A stretch of 64,000 nucleotides of DNA, taken from Maridesulfovibrio frigidus DSM 17176 (lineage in GTDB: Bacteria; Desulfobacterota; Desulfovibrionia; Desulfovibrionales; Desulfovibrionaceae). The position numbers and the translations under genes were made by a program. Of this stretch, positions 1 through 9,282 are shown piece by piece; position 1 is the stretch's first letter, and each line of letters starts with the position of its first letter. The DNA is taken from assembly GCF_000711735.1 (NCBI RefSeq), contig NZ_JONL01000006.1, positions 241,152 through 305,151 of the forward strand, read 5' to 3'. The notes beneath the pieces were generated by a model. That model made no database searches, had not been told where the DNA came from, and was given only the letters and a program-made list of their open reading frames with translations.

Positions 1-524
1 ACCTCGCTCATTTTTTTGAAATTAGTAACACGCATCACACAACTAAAACCATAAAAATAACGTGTCTTAAAGCTGAAAAAACTAATAAACCCAATAAAAA
101 CAAGCCTAATTGGATAAATTCACTAAAGTTTATCTCACCGGAGCATCATAGTGTCAAGGTGTTATAACTGCCATCCCTTTTGAGAAATATGCTAATAATG
201 AGCATTGCATAAATAGATAAAATTTAAAACTAATTAAATCAGACGCTTAAAATGACACCAAAAAATAATTAATGACATTTTAAAAAAACATCTTTTTTGA
301 GATCGTTTTTACGTGTCAACATAATTCATCTTACTTACAAAGTGACACAAATCATTTGCAATACATTTATACTTGTATGTACTTACACTAATAATTAATC
401 TCACACTTAATTATTTTAAGAGAATCACAACACAATAAGGTTATAATTATAATATCAAACCAACACACGGATAATATGTCGTATATCAATTTGACACATC
501 ATTAAAATCTATAGATCCCATAAC
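1..524. other. AT-rich gene-free stretch at left edge
   Basis: No open reading frame of useful length with a ribosome site is visible on either strand. The DNA is strongly AT-rich and holds scattered copies of the word TGACAC/GTGTCA (see the separate entry). It may be the upstream region of a gene to the left of the window, because the nearest gene inside the window points toward it from the right and is closed off by a terminator. Confidence 0.6.
151..497. promoter_or_regulatory. Cluster of TGACAC/GTGTCA words (possible operator array)
   Basis: Perfect copies of the hexamer occur at 151-156 (GTGTCA), 253-258 (TGACAC), 313-318 (GTGTCA), 343-348 (TGACAC) and 492-497 (TGACAC), with a near copy (TGACAT) at 273-278. 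The pair at 313-318 and 343-348 forms an inverted arrangement. Well under one copy would be expected by chance in about 600 bases counting both strands. The regulator and the target gene are unknown; this is inference from word density only. Confidence 0.3.
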
Positions 525-560
525 AAAAAAGCCCCTACAATAAGCTGCAGGGGCTTTTTA
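525..560. terminator. Rho-independent terminator
   Basis: A GCCCCT/AGGGGC stem (531-536 with 549-554) is flanked by an A-run on the left and a T-run on the right, so it can work in both directions. It lies just past the stop of the minus-strand diguanylate cyclase gene and probably ends its transcript. Confidence 0.75.
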
Positions 561-605
561 ACAAGCTATCTTAAAAACATATAGATTGGATCAACTTTTA
601 CATCA

Positions 606-1934
606 TTAATCCTGAGAAGTTAATCCATTATAAAAACAGAAGCGACTACTGGATCCATCTTTAACCTTATACATAGCAGAATCTGCACACTGAACTAAGT
701 CCTTTGCTAGATTTGCATCATCGGGAAAAACACTTATTCCAATTGATGCGCCCACCTTGCAGACAATATCATCAATCTTAAAAGGATCTAGCAAACAGGC
801 TGTAAAATCTTCGGCAACTCTTTGAATATCAGCCTTATCAGTAGGACGCTCTAGAAGAACACAAAATTCATCGCCACCAAGACGAGCAAGAGTATCAGAA
901 GAACGGAGCCTAGACTTCAACCGATTGGCAACTTTTAAAAGCAATGCATCACCGGCGTGATGCCCAAATTGATCATTGACTGATTTAAAATTATCTAAAT
1001 CAATAAAAAGAAGTGCAAGTTTCTCATCATAGCGACGAGCACGGGCTAAAGAACTTTCTAACCTATCAAAGAAAAGATATCTGTTTGGAACACCTGTTAA
1101 CTCATCCAGAGTTGCTTTTTCCTGAAGATCAAGTTCGCACATTTTGCGCTGAGTGACATCTTCAACAACACCTTCTATGAAAAATTCCCCATCTTCCTCA
1201 AATAGTCTTGAACTTTCTGAAACCCAGACTATAGATCCGTCTTTTCTTTTCACACGCATCTCAAAGTCATTCAAATATTTATCCCGCTTCAACGCTTCGA
1301 GATACAAAGGCCTATCTTTCAGATCAACAATATTTGAGCTTGAAATATTATGACTAAGAACATCCTCAGGAGAGTCGAAACCGAGAATACGAGCGAAAGC
1401 TGGATTAATTTCTAAAAATTCACCGTCAATAGTTGATCTAAAAATACCTTCCACCGCACGGACAAAAATATTTCGATACTTCTCTTCAGCTATGCGCAAA
1501 GCCTTCTCAGTTTTAATACGCTGAGCAATTTCACGCTCTAATAAGTCCTTTTGCCTTTTCAGCTCAAGAAACACCCCGACCTTACTCCGAAGTATAGGCG
1601 GATCAATCGGCTGAGTCAGAAAATCAACAGCTCCTGCTTCATAACCCATGCGAGCATAGGCAGGATCTTTGTATATTGCCGTCAGAAAAATTATTGGAAC
1701 CAATTTGCAGGCTGGAATACATTTAATAGCTTTAGCAGTTTCATAGCCATCCATACCCGGCATTTGCACATCCAAAAGAATGAGAGCAAAATCATTATTT
1801 TCGCAAAGAACCACAGTATCTTCACCATTTTCCGCTTTGAAGATTTCAGCTCCTTCATTGCGTAATAGTCTATCATACAGCATTAGATTTACGACATTAT
1901 CATCTACGATAAGTATTTTGAGTGGATTGTGCAT
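606..1934 (-). CDS. Response regulator with PAS and GGDEF domains (diguanylate cyclase)
   Basis: The 442-residue protein has a receiver domain (about 8-125, with the phospho-acceptor Asp in LLLDVQMPG), a PAS domain with PAC tail (about 150-265) and a C-terminal GGDEF domain with the intact signature GGDEF. An RSSD inhibitory-site motif sits five residues before the GGDEF, so the cyclase is probably active and product-inhibited by c-di-GMP. The receiver is odd: the near-invariant Lys of the KP motif is Gln (FLTQPID), which may alter phosphorylation-dependent switching. The protein is cytoplasmic with no membrane segment. It is the only gene of its transcript and no partner kinase is adjacent. 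The fold assignment is secure; the input signal is unknown. Confidence 0.93.
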   Translation of the reverse strand: MHNPLKILIVDDNVVNLMLYDRLLRNEGAEIFKAENGEDTVVLCENNDFALILLDVQMPGMDGYETAKAIKCIPACKLVPIIFLTAIYKDPAYARMGYEAGAVDFLTQPIDPPILRSKVGVFLELKRQKDLLEREIAQRIKTEKALRIAEEKYRNIFVRAVEGIFRSTIDGEFLEINPAFARILGFDSPEDVLSHNISSSNIVDLKDRPLYLEALKRDKYLNDFEMRVKRKDGSIVWVSESSRLFEEDGEFFIEGVVEDVTQRKMCELDLQEKATLDELTGVPNRYLFFDRLESSLARARRYDEKLALLFIDLDNFKSVNDQFGHHAGDALLLKVANRLKSRLRSSDTLARLGGDEFCVLLERPTDKADIQRVAEDFTACLLDPFKIDDIVCKVGASIGISVFPDDANLAKDLVQCADSAMYKVKDGSSSRFCFYNGLTSQD

Positions 1935-2082
1935 AGCAGTCGCTTAATACATTTTTTAAAAAGATAAAACCCCAGAGCAATTATTTTTGTAATTTAAGAT
2001 TCTTTTTTTGTTGCTTGTTTTATCAGAACTTTCCAAGTATTTAATTTGATAATAATATTTTGGACTATTTCCCGGAGAAAAA

Positions 2083-3030
2083 ATGAGTAGAATGCAGCAC
2101 TATACAGTTACTGGCGGAGCCGGATTTTTAGGTTCCAGGCTTTGCGAAAAATTACTGGAACAAGGACATGAAGTTTTATGTGTTGATAATTTTTACACGG
2201 GCCAAAAATCAAACATAGTACAAATGCTGGACAGCCCATATTTTGAAATGATGCGGCATGATGTAACTTTCCCGCTATACTTGGAAACAGACAATATATT
2301 CAACCTCGCCTGCCCCGCTTCTCCAATTCACTATCAGTTTGACCCTGTGCAAACGACAAAGACATCGGTTCACGGCGCAATTAACATGCTGGGACTAGCA
2401 AAAAGAGTTAAAGCTAAAATATTTCAAGCATCCACATCAGAAGTTTACGGCGACCCAACATGCAACCCGCAGCGCGAAGACTACTGGGGAAATGTAAACC
2501 CCATTGGACCCAGAGCTTGCTACGATGAAGGTAAACGATGTGCAGAAACGCTATTCTTCGACTACCACAGACAACATAATCTGCGAATAAAAGTTGCCAG
2601 AATATTCAATACATACGGCCCACGCATGGCAGTTAATGATGGACGAGTTGTATCCAACTTCATTGTTCAAGCACTGCAAAACCAGCCGATAACTCTTTAC
2701 GGTGATGGATCACAAACCAGATCATTCTGCTACATTGATGATCTAATCGACGCATTCATAAAAATAATGAACACCGACGATTCCTTCACAGGCCCCGTAA
2801 ATCTCGGAAACCCTCGTGAATTCACAATTCGTCAGCTCGCTGAAATGATTATAGAGATGACAGGTTCTTCATCAAAAATCGAATTCAAACCGCTCCCAGA
2901 AAACGACCCCTGCCAGAGGAGGCCGGATATAACACTGGCACAAGAAACAATAGATTGGACTCCCTCGACTCCTCTGGAAGAAGGTCTAAAACCAACAATA
3001 GAATATTTCGAAAACGTCCTTCATAAATAA
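2083..3030 (+). CDS. NAD-dependent sugar epimerase/dehydratase, UDP-glucuronate decarboxylase (UXS) type
   Basis: This 315-residue short-chain dehydrogenase has the Rossmann motif GGAGFLGS (11-18), TSEVYGDP near 118-125 and the catalytic pair Tyr147/Lys151 in YDEGK. The segment RACYDEGKR, with the Asn-Pro-Ile-Gly just before it, is typical of UDP-glucuronate decarboxylase, which converts UDP-glucuronate to UDP-xylose for surface polysaccharide. A GGAG ribosome site lies 7 bases before the ATG. It stands alone between two terminators or intergenic gaps. A related dTDP- or UDP-sugar 4,6-dehydratase role cannot be excluded, but length and motifs favour UXS. Confidence 0.85.
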   Translation: MSRMQHYTVTGGAGFLGSRLCEKLLEQGHEVLCVDNFYTGQKSNIVQMLDSPYFEMMRHDVTFPLYLETDNIFNLACPASPIHYQFDPVQTTKTSVHGAINMLGLAKRVKAKIFQASTSEVYGDPTCNPQREDYWGNVNPIGPRACYDEGKRCAETLFFDYHRQHNLRIKVARIFNTYGPRMAVNDGRVVSNFIVQALQNQPITLYGDGSQTRSFCYIDDLIDAFIKIMNTDDSFTGPVNLGNPREFTIRQLAEMIIEMTGSSSKIEFKPLPENDPCQRRPDITLAQETIDWTPSTPLEEGLKPTIEYFENVLHK

Positions 3031-3054
3031 TCACATCCTCCCCCCGATAGGTTT

Positions 3055-3075
3055 CCAAAGGGATTATCCCTTTGG
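3055..3075. repeat. Perfect palindrome, possible REP-like element
   Basis: An 8-bp perfect inverted repeat CCAAAGGG / CCCTTTGG with a 5-base loop lies between the epimerase stop and its terminator, followed by a GC-richer tail. It has no T-run of its own, so it is not an ordinary terminator. It resembles the short dispersed intergenic palindromes seen in Desulfovibrio genomes, but only one copy was found in this window. Confidence 0.35.
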
Positions 3076-3111
3076 TCCAGCCGAAGGCGAATCTCCTAAT
3101 TTTTATCTTAT

Positions 3112-3154
3112 AAAAAAAGCCCCGCTCTGAGTAGTCAGAGCGGGGCTTTTAAAT
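3112..3154. terminator. Bidirectional Rho-independent terminator
   Basis: A long perfect stem, GCCCCGCTCTGA pairing with TCAGAGCGGGGC around a 4-base loop, is flanked by A-run and T-run. It separates the convergent epimerase gene and the rpoZ-dnaJ-moaC operon and can end both transcripts. Confidence 0.9.
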
Positions 3155-3171
3155 TCTATATCTAGGTTAAG

Positions 3172-3648
3172 CTAGTCGGCTTGGAATATGCCGGACTTGC
3201 CACCTTCTTTGTACACCAACCTGCAATCGGTAATGACAATGTCTTTCTGAACAGCTTTACACATATCATATATGGTAGCAGCAGCAATTTGCACTGCGAT
3301 AATCGCTTCCATTTCGATTCCGGTTTTACCGGTAGTGCGCACTTCAGATTCAATTTCGATGAGAGTGTTCTCTGCGTCGATATTGAAACGAACATCAACA
3401 TAACTGATAGCAAGAGGATGACATAATGGGATCAGTCTGTGAGTTTCCTTAGCTCCCATTATTCCGGCAATCTTAGCTGTATTTAAAACATCTCCTTTTG
3501 GAAGAGCCTTTTTTTGCAGCAGTTCAAATGTTTCCATATTGAGAAGAACTTTTCCTTTAGCAATCGCTTTACGAAAAGTATCTTTTTTAGGAGAAACGTC
3601 TACCATTACGGCATTGCCATCTGTATCTAAGTGGGAGAATTCACTCAT
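3172..3648 (-). CDS. moaC: Cyclic pyranopterin monophosphate synthase MoaC
   Basis: MoaC carries out the second half of the first step of molybdenum-cofactor synthesis, turning the MoaA product into cyclic pyranopterin monophosphate. The 158-residue length is normal. The conserved LIPLCHPL segment and the EMEA...YDMCKA segment of the active site are both present. It follows dnaJ with a 2-base gap and is the last gene of an rpoZ-dnaJ-moaC operon. The other cofactor genes in the window (moaE-like, mogA-like) lie elsewhere. Confidence 0.95.
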   Translation of the reverse strand: MSEFSHLDTDGNAVMVDVSPKKDTFRKAIAKGKVLLNMETFELLQKKALPKGDVLNTAKIAGIMGAKETHRLIPLCHPLAISYVDVRFNIDAENTLIEIESEVRTTGKTGIEMEAIIAVQIAAATIYDMCKAVQKDIVITDCRLVYKEGGKSGIFQAD

Positions 3649-3650
3649 TT

Positions 3651-4760
3651 CTAGTCACCCATCACTTTATTTTTAGCTTTTTTAAAAAGCTTTTTTACTT
3701 TTTTCATAGGCTTGTCTTCCTCGAGAGCCGCAAACTGCTCAAGAAGTTCTTCCTGCTTACGACTAATATTCGTAGGAGTTTTAACTTTAACCTCAATAAG
3801 AAGATTTCCATTATGGGAACTTCCTAAGTAAGGCAAACCTAACCCTCTAAGCTGGAAAACCTCTCCGCTCTGCGTCCCTTTAGGGATATCCATATCGACA
3901 GGTTCATCAAGAGTCTGAACACTCATTTTGTAACCAAGCGCTGCTTGCACAAAAGAGATCTCAGTGCTCAGGACCAAGTCCTGTCCCTGACGTCTGAAAA
4001 CCTTATCCGGCTGAACGTTTATGACAACATAAAGATCGCCATGAGGCCCACCATTTAGACCAGCTTCCCCTTCACCGCGCAAACGCAGTCTCGAGCCGTT
4101 ATCTACTCCTGCGGGGATACGTACATTAAGGTTTTTTTCCTTACGCACATAACCAGCACCGCGGCATTCAGAACAAGGATTCGTAATAACCTGTCCACGC
4201 CCATTACAAGAAGGACATGGTACTGAAATACGGAAAAAGCCCTGATTCTGTTCAACGGCCCCTCTACCACCACACTGAGAACAAGTCTCAGGAGATGTTC
4301 CGGGAGCAGATCCACTTCCATCACATTCTTCGCATGGTTCGGTAACAGGAAGAGTTAGTTCAACCTCAGTTCCCTTAGCCGCATCACGAAATGAAACGGT
4401 AAGATTGTACCTGAGATCAGAACCGGCCTGCATACGTTGCCCGCCACGTCCCTGACTAAATCCAAATATATCCCCGAAAATATCTCCGAAAGCTCCGAAA
4501 ATATCCTCAGAAGACTGAAATCCACCACCGCCGCCATTCATTCCTTCATGTCCAAAACGATCGTAACGAGTACGCTTTTCAGAGTCACGAAGGACTTCAT
4601 ATGCTTCAGCAGCTTCTTTAAACTTTGATTCAGCCTCATCGTCTCCAGGATTGCGGTCAGGATGGTACTCAAAAGCCAATTTTCTGTAGGCTCTTTTTAT
4701 TTCACCATCCTGAGACTCAACGGAAACACCGAGAATTTCATAATAATCGCGTTTTGACAT
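3651..4760 (-). CDS. dnaJ: Chaperone protein DnaJ
   Basis: The 369-residue type I J-protein stimulates the DnaK ATPase and holds unfolded clients. It has an N-terminal J domain with HPD at 33-35, a Gly/Phe-rich linker, and a zinc-binding region with four CxxCxGxG motifs (CEECDGSG, CSQCGGRG, CPSCNGRG, CSECRGAG). Two C-terminal beta domains follow. It starts 2 bases after rpoZ ends, implying one transcript. All functional motifs are intact. Confidence 0.97.
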   Translation of the reverse strand: MSKRDYYEILGVSVESQDGEIKRAYRKLAFEYHPDRNPGDDEAESKFKEAAEAYEVLRDSEKRTRYDRFGHEGMNGGGGGFQSSEDIFGAFGDIFGDIFGFSQGRGGQRMQAGSDLRYNLTVSFRDAAKGTEVELTLPVTEPCEECDGSGSAPGTSPETCSQCGGRGAVEQNQGFFRISVPCPSCNGRGQVITNPCSECRGAGYVRKEKNLNVRIPAGVDNGSRLRLRGEGEAGLNGGPHGDLYVVINVQPDKVFRRQGQDLVLSTEISFVQAALGYKMSVQTLDEPVDMDIPKGTQSGEVFQLRGLGLPYLGSSHNGNLLIEVKVKTPTNISRKQEELLEQFAALEEDKPMKKVKKLFKKAKNKVMGD

Positions 4761-4762
4761 TC

Positions 4763-4984
4763 TTATTCACTATCCGGGTTTGCTCCAGAAAAAGTATGGT
4801 AATCTTCTGGGATTACTTTCTTAGCAGCAATTTCCCTCAAAGCTGTTACAATTTCTTTATTCTTGGATTCTACAAGAGGAGGGTATCCTTCACGATACTG
4901 CTTAACTCTTTTAATGGCCATCTGGACAATCAGGAATCTATTACCGACTTCAGCCAGACAATCTTCAATTGTGATCCTTGCCAT
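4763..4984 (-). CDS. rpoZ: DNA-directed RNA polymerase omega subunit
   Basis: The short protein begins MARITIEDCL and contains VGNRF followed by a basic helix, the hallmark of omega, which helps assemble the beta-prime subunit. An upstream in-frame Met would add five residues, but the family start is MARITIEDC, so I place the start at 4984 (73 residues). It heads an operon with dnaJ and moaC. Confidence 0.92.
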   Translation of the reverse strand: MARITIEDCLAEVGNRFLIVQMAIKRVKQYREGYPPLVESKNKEIVTALREIAAKKVIPEDYHTFSGANPDSE

Positions 4985-5031
4985 ATAATCTCCAAACAAT
5001 GGTTTTGCCGAAAGAGAAAACCTCTTTACAG

Positions 5032-6348
5032 CTATTTTCTGAGAGGAATCTGACCTTGCAAGTCTTCAAGCAGCTTACTGGAAACTTGGTAGTAACCACT
5101 GCCATCAGCAAGAGAAAGCCAGCATCGCCCGGAAGAAAGCTCAGGATCGGAAAAGAATAACACTTTTACGACCCTAATACCGTCCGCACTCATAAGCTCA
5201 AGCTCCATTACCTTTTCAGCTGAACTTGAAAGCTCACCGATGGGTTCCGCTTCGAATTGTAATTCATTAAGTCGCCACAAGGACATGTCAATACCCAAGA
5301 GCGGTTTTTTATCCTCAAAACCTTCCCAGCTTTTATCAGATTTAACACCGATAAAACTCTGATCTCCTTGCAAAACACGCATAGAACCGACCTTCCCTGT
5401 TTCAAGAGAAAGAACAGATCTTTTCCGCATTCCAAAAGCAGACTTATCCAGCTGGTCTACATGTTCTTTACTGAGAACAAAAAAGCCATTTTGACTAGTG
5501 GAGTTGGCTAAATAATAATTATCGTCGCCTTCCATTTCAAAAACTTCGACCTTTCCAACATTCTTATCTTTATAAATAACCTCTACATTAAATAAAGGAC
5601 TCCCGAGACTTTCAGAATCAGGAGCAAGCCCTTTTGCAGGAGTTTTAATCAAAGAATGCAGAAACAAATCTATTTCTCCAGCACTAGTTTCAGCTCCAGC
5701 TAAATCAGGAGGAAACGTAAAAGCGAAATTTTCTTTAGACCGTACAAGGATCCATGCCAAATTAACGCCAGCGGCAATCGAAACAGAAGAAATTTTATCA
5801 GGACTACCTGAGAGCAAATGTAGATTATAATAATAGTCTGCAGGATAGTCGCATTGCCGAGCAAAATCTTTATTAAGGATAAAGACATCACCTTCGCTCA
5901 GAGAGTTCAGAGCAAAAACGCCTTCTCCTGAAGGAACTTCATCACCTACAGCAATGCTTAATGACTGCCCTCCGCCCGTTGCAATACGCAGTTGCGGAGC
6001 CTGTAAACCGTAATGACCTTCAACCTCATCGCTAGCCCGCCCGATATATCGGAGCGCTTTACTTTGAGCCAAAACATCCAACAAAATTGAGGTTTTTTCT
6101 GGATCAGCAAACGGAGCTCGCGCCCACCCTTTCTGAACAACATCCCAACCGTCTGATTTACGTATAAGAGAAAAGCAATCTTCCCCCTCTCTGCAAACAT
6201 CAACCCTGTCAATCTGATCAGATTGAACAACAGGCCAAACAGGCTCGGAAAGTAACACCTGCATATCAGGCGAACTTAAAAAAAAGGCTCCGCAAATAAT
6301 GGAGACCAGAGCCAAAAATATTAAGAACCTTTTCAACACAGATAACAC
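5032..6348 (-). CDS. DUF4340 domain-containing membrane-anchored protein
   Basis: The 438-residue protein has one N-terminal hydrophobic helix (about 7-26), then a periplasmic region made of repeated beta-rich modules. Features such as the DGWDV...ADPEKTSILLDVL segment are characteristic of DUF4340. In many bacteria DUF4340 proteins go with a Gld-type ABC transporter, but no transporter genes are adjacent here. It reads in the same direction as rpoZ-dnaJ-moaC with a 47-base gap and could be co-transcribed. Its function is unknown. Confidence 0.8.
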   Translation of the reverse strand: MLSVLKRFLIFLALVSIICGAFFLSSPDMQVLLSEPVWPVVQSDQIDRVDVCREGEDCFSLIRKSDGWDVVQKGWARAPFADPEKTSILLDVLAQSKALRYIGRASDEVEGHYGLQAPQLRIATGGGQSLSIAVGDEVPSGEGVFALNSLSEGDVFILNKDFARQCDYPADYYYNLHLLSGSPDKISSVSIAAGVNLAWILVRSKENFAFTFPPDLAGAETSAGEIDLFLHSLIKTPAKGLAPDSESLGSPLFNVEVIYKDKNVGKVEVFEMEGDDNYYLANSTSQNGFFVLSKEHVDQLDKSAFGMRKRSVLSLETGKVGSMRVLQGDQSFIGVKSDKSWEGFEDKKPLLGIDMSLWRLNELQFEAEPIGELSSSAEKVMELELMSADGIRVVKVLFFSDPELSSGRCWLSLADGSGYYQVSSKLLEDLQGQIPLRK

Positions 6349-6555
6349 CTTGGGAGTAATATCGACTCATAGAGATTTCATCACAGGAGCAATTTGCTAA
6401 AATAAACGAATTAAGCTTGCATGTCAATTTATTTTAAGGCAAAGTGCGGCTTCTTTATTGAGGCATAGTTAAAGAGATAAAGACAGTTAACATTAGATCA
6501 TAAAAAAAATCAATTTTTCCATATAAAATACATAAAATAAAGTCGGAGTCTGCGA

Positions 6556-7305
6556 ATGCCAAAATGGGGAAAACTGAGTTATGCTCAAAAAAAGACAGTT
6601 GCTACCATCGGTATGCTTATGCAGAAAACCGAAATGGCTAAAGACGGAGCTCGCATAGGAGTTGCCGTTTCAGGGGGCGTAGACAGCTTCACACTCATCA
6701 GAGCTCTCTTGATCAGACAAGCGATTATACCTATAAATATAGAATTGATGGTTCTTCATGTGAATCCAGGATTTGAACCTGAAAGCCACAAACCTCTCAC
6801 TGAATGGTGTATTAAAAACGGACTATCCTCACATATCGAACTGACTGACTACGGCCCGCGAGCACACAGCCCTGAAAACAAGAGTAAATCCGCCTGCTTT
6901 TATTGCGCGAGACTTCGCCGCAAAAGACTTTTTGAGCTGTGCGATCAATATAATTTAAGCCACCTAGCCATTGGCCACACAGCAGACGACCTTGTAACGA
7001 CCTTTCATATGAATATGACTCAAGCAGGTAGAATTCAAGGACTTTCCGCCAATGAATCATTCTTCAAAGGTAAACTTCACATGATCCGCCCAGCCCTGAT
7101 GCTGGAGAAGAAATTCATTAAGGCTGCGGCAAAACAATGGAAACTTCCAATCTGGAAAAACAATTGCCCTTCCAATGATTCCACTAAACGGACCTACATT
7201 TATAACCAACTTGAAGCCGAATGGAAAAAGAATCCAGTCACGAGAAACAATACTTTCAATGCTTTAAGACGTTGGCAGCTTGACTTAAATATTAAAAACG
7301 CATAA
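6556..7305 (+). CDS. TtcA-family tRNA 2-thiocytidine synthetase-like PP-loop ATPase
   Basis: The 249-residue protein has the PP-loop SGGVDS (39-44), CxxC at Cys114/Cys117 and a third Cys at about 204 (NNCPSND). These match the three iron-sulfur ligands of TtcA, which thiolates C32 of some tRNAs. The GHTADD motif is also present. Nearest relatives in sulfate reducers are usually annotated TtcA, but the family is broad (TtuA/TtcA/NcsA-like), so the substrate is uncertain. It is monocistronic, followed 72 bases later by the M23 peptidase gene. Confidence 0.8.
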   Translation: MPKWGKLSYAQKKTVATIGMLMQKTEMAKDGARIGVAVSGGVDSFTLIRALLIRQAIIPINIELMVLHVNPGFEPESHKPLTEWCIKNGLSSHIELTDYGPRAHSPENKSKSACFYCARLRRKRLFELCDQYNLSHLAIGHTADDLVTTFHMNMTQAGRIQGLSANESFFKGKLHMIRPALMLEKKFIKAAAKQWKLPIWKNNCPSNDSTKRTYIYNQLEAEWKKNPVTRNNTFNALRRWQLDLNIKNA

Positions 7306-7377
7306 TAATTCTTCAAAATCATTGTGCCTTTTAATCAGAGCTAAATACAACCTCAAATAAATAGGCCGACGGAAACC

Positions 7378-8283
7378 ATGCTATTCAAAAAATACCACAT
7401 AGTTATATTTAAGAATCCATGCGACAATGCTCGTAAATTCCAGATCAGAGGTTGGCTATTTTTCTTTGCCTTCACACTGGTCGCAGGACTGGCTGGTGGC
7501 AACGTATTACTTTGGAAGTATTACGAAAATTATTCAGGTTTAGAAAAAAACCTCGCCCACTCAGAGAAGGCTGTTCAAGAGCAAAAGGCTCAACTACTGT
7601 CTCTTTCTCAAAAAATGCAAAACATTTCACAGGACTTGGACAGAGTTAGAAACTTTGATTCCAAACTCCGTGTAATGATAAATCTGGATCAAGGAAAAGT
7701 TCAAAACGTAGCCCCTAAAGGTGGGTCAACAGATCCTGACTTCTCAAAAAATTACCTTCCTCTCTATAGACAAGAGTTGCTTGTTCGCAAAATGCATGAC
7801 TTTCTTGCACAGCTGAGCACCGAAGCAAAACTTGAAGAAGTTAGGCAGCAGGAAATTATCCATTCTATGCGTTCTAAGCAGGATGCTCTGGATTCCACCC
7901 CATCCATTTGGCCTCTTGAAGGCTGGGTGACATCGCCTTTCGGATGGAGAAGTTCTCCTTTTACAGGCAAACGTGAATACCATAAAGGAATTGATATTTC
8001 CTGCCCATCTGGAACGCCCATTTACGCACCGGCTCAGGGAACTATTTCATTTGCTGGAGTACAAGGTGGCTATGGTCGTATGATTAAGATGAGCCATGGA
8101 GCTAACCTTTCTACTAGATATGCTCACTTAAAACGCCCTACTGTTAAGAAGGGTCAAGTAGTTACACGCGGTGAGCTTATCGGCTACGCCGGTAACACAG
8201 GACGCTCAACAGGACCTCACCTTCATTATGAAGTGAGATTAGGCGGAGTTCCCGTAAGCCCTATGCGTTACATCCTGAATTAA
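7378..8283 (+). CDS. M23 family metallopeptidase (LytM domain), membrane-anchored
   Basis: The 301-residue protein has a short cytoplasmic N-terminus, one membrane helix (about 26-46), a coiled-coil region (about 50-100) and a C-terminal LytM/M23 domain. Zinc-ligand motifs HKGID and HLHYE are intact, so it should be an active peptidoglycan endopeptidase in the periplasm. Such coiled-coil M23 proteins act in envelope growth or division. A strong terminator follows directly, making it a likely single-gene unit. Confidence 0.9.
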   Translation: MLFKKYHIVIFKNPCDNARKFQIRGWLFFFAFTLVAGLAGGNVLLWKYYENYSGLEKNLAHSEKAVQEQKAQLLSLSQKMQNISQDLDRVRNFDSKLRVMINLDQGKVQNVAPKGGSTDPDFSKNYLPLYRQELLVRKMHDFLAQLSTEAKLEEVRQQEIIHSMRSKQDALDSTPSIWPLEGWVTSPFGWRSSPFTGKREYHKGIDISCPSGTPIYAPAQGTISFAGVQGGYGRMIKMSHGANLSTRYAHLKRPTVKKGQVVTRGELIGYAGNTGRSTGPHLHYEVRLGGVPVSPMRYILN

Positions 8284-8307
8284 TTTCCAGTAATTAATTG
8301 CTAAATC

Positions 8308-8346
8308 TAAATGCCCGTAAGGAAATACTCCTAACGGGCATTTTTA
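8308..8346 (+). terminator. Rho-independent terminator
   Basis: The stem ATGCCCGTAAGGA / TCCTAACGGGCAT (one mismatch, 5-base loop) is followed by a T-run. It lies 25 bases after the M23 gene and before the flagellar block. Confidence 0.88.
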
Positions 8347-8432
8347 TTGGTTCACGCAACCTTTAAATATTTAGATAACACCCTGACACCCTTTGCCCTA
8401 TTTCAATCTTGGTGATAATGTGATTTAAACAA

Positions 8433-8448
8433 TGGGTCCTTTCTTGCA
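8433..8448 (+). promoter_or_regulatory. Candidate sigma-54 promoter for the flagellar operon
   Basis: The sequence TGGGTCCTTTCTTGCA has the GG-N10-GC spacing of a -24/-12 sigma-54 promoter with a good TTGCA -12 element. It lies 24 bases before the fliR start and after the preceding terminator. The -24 half is TGGGTC rather than TGGCAC, so this is moderate evidence only. Confidence 0.4.
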
Positions 8449-8471
8449 TTGCCCATTAAAAAGAGAACAGC

Positions 8472-9275
8472 ATGAATATTTTCAACTTCAATCCAAGCGA
8501 TCTTATGAGCTTCTACCTTACCTTTTTTAGGGTAAGTATACTGCTGTTTATGCTACCTTTTTATGGAGCAAACTCAATCCCGAACCCGGTCAAAGCAGCT
8601 CTTTCCATTGTTTTGACAATTGCCATCTGGCCGCAGGTTTCATTTGATGGAGCTCTCATGCCGGCGAATGCCTACAACATCGCAATAATGATCCTCGGGG
8701 AATTAATTCTTGGACTAACTCTCGGGATCACTGTTCACGTAATTTTTTCTGCAATTCAAACGGGCGGCAACTTTATCGGTGTGCAAATGGGCTTGTCTAT
8801 GGTCAACGTTCTAGACCCCATGACAGGGGTAAATGAAGCTGTTACAGCCCATTTTCTCTACATGTGTTCTATTCTGGTTTTCCTAAGCCTCAATGGGCAT
8901 CTCTATTTGATATCCGGACTAGTCGACAGTTTTAAATACATCCCCCCGGGAGAAATATTTATAAACGCTACACTAGTGACTCAAATCATGACCATTTCGA
9001 AACAACTTTTTGTTCTGGCCGTAAAAGTAGCTTCACCGCTTATTGCGTCTATTTTTGTTGTCGACCTTGCGCTTGCATTGATCAGTAAAATGGCGCCGCA
9101 AATGAACGTGCTCATGCTCGGATTTCCCCTTAAGATTATGGTCGGATTCTTTTTCTTGAGTATGGTCTTCACAATTTTATCAATCTTTATCGCTGAATTC
9201 GTCCATGGACTTCCTGCATACTTGCTAAACGTCATTAAGGCAGCCAGCCCACTAGATCTGCCTCCGATTAACTAG
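8472..9275 (+). CDS. fliR: Flagellar biosynthetic protein FliR
   Basis: FliR is part of the FliPQR export gate of the flagellar type III system in the inner membrane. The 267-residue protein is almost wholly hydrophobic with about six membrane segments and contains the family segment GxQMGLSMVNVLDP. It is the first gene of a tight flagellar run, ending 7 bases before flhB. The gate partners fliP and fliQ are not in the window. Confidence 0.95.
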   Translation: MNIFNFNPSDLMSFYLTFFRVSILLFMLPFYGANSIPNPVKAALSIVLTIAIWPQVSFDGALMPANAYNIAIMILGELILGLTLGITVHVIFSAIQTGGNFIGVQMGLSMVNVLDPMTGVNEAVTAHFLYMCSILVFLSLNGHLYLISGLVDSFKYIPPGEIFINATLVTQIMTISKQLFVLAVKVASPLIASIFVVDLALALISKMAPQMNVLMLGFPLKIMVGFFFLSMVFTILSIFIAEFVHGLPAYLLNVIKAASPLDLPPIN

Positions 9276-9282
9276 GTGTCTT

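Noticed and set aside
4625..5053. 142-codon plus-strand frame opposite dnaJ and rpoZ
   Set aside because: It lies antisense to two well supported genes and across their junction; there is no recognisable protein feature.
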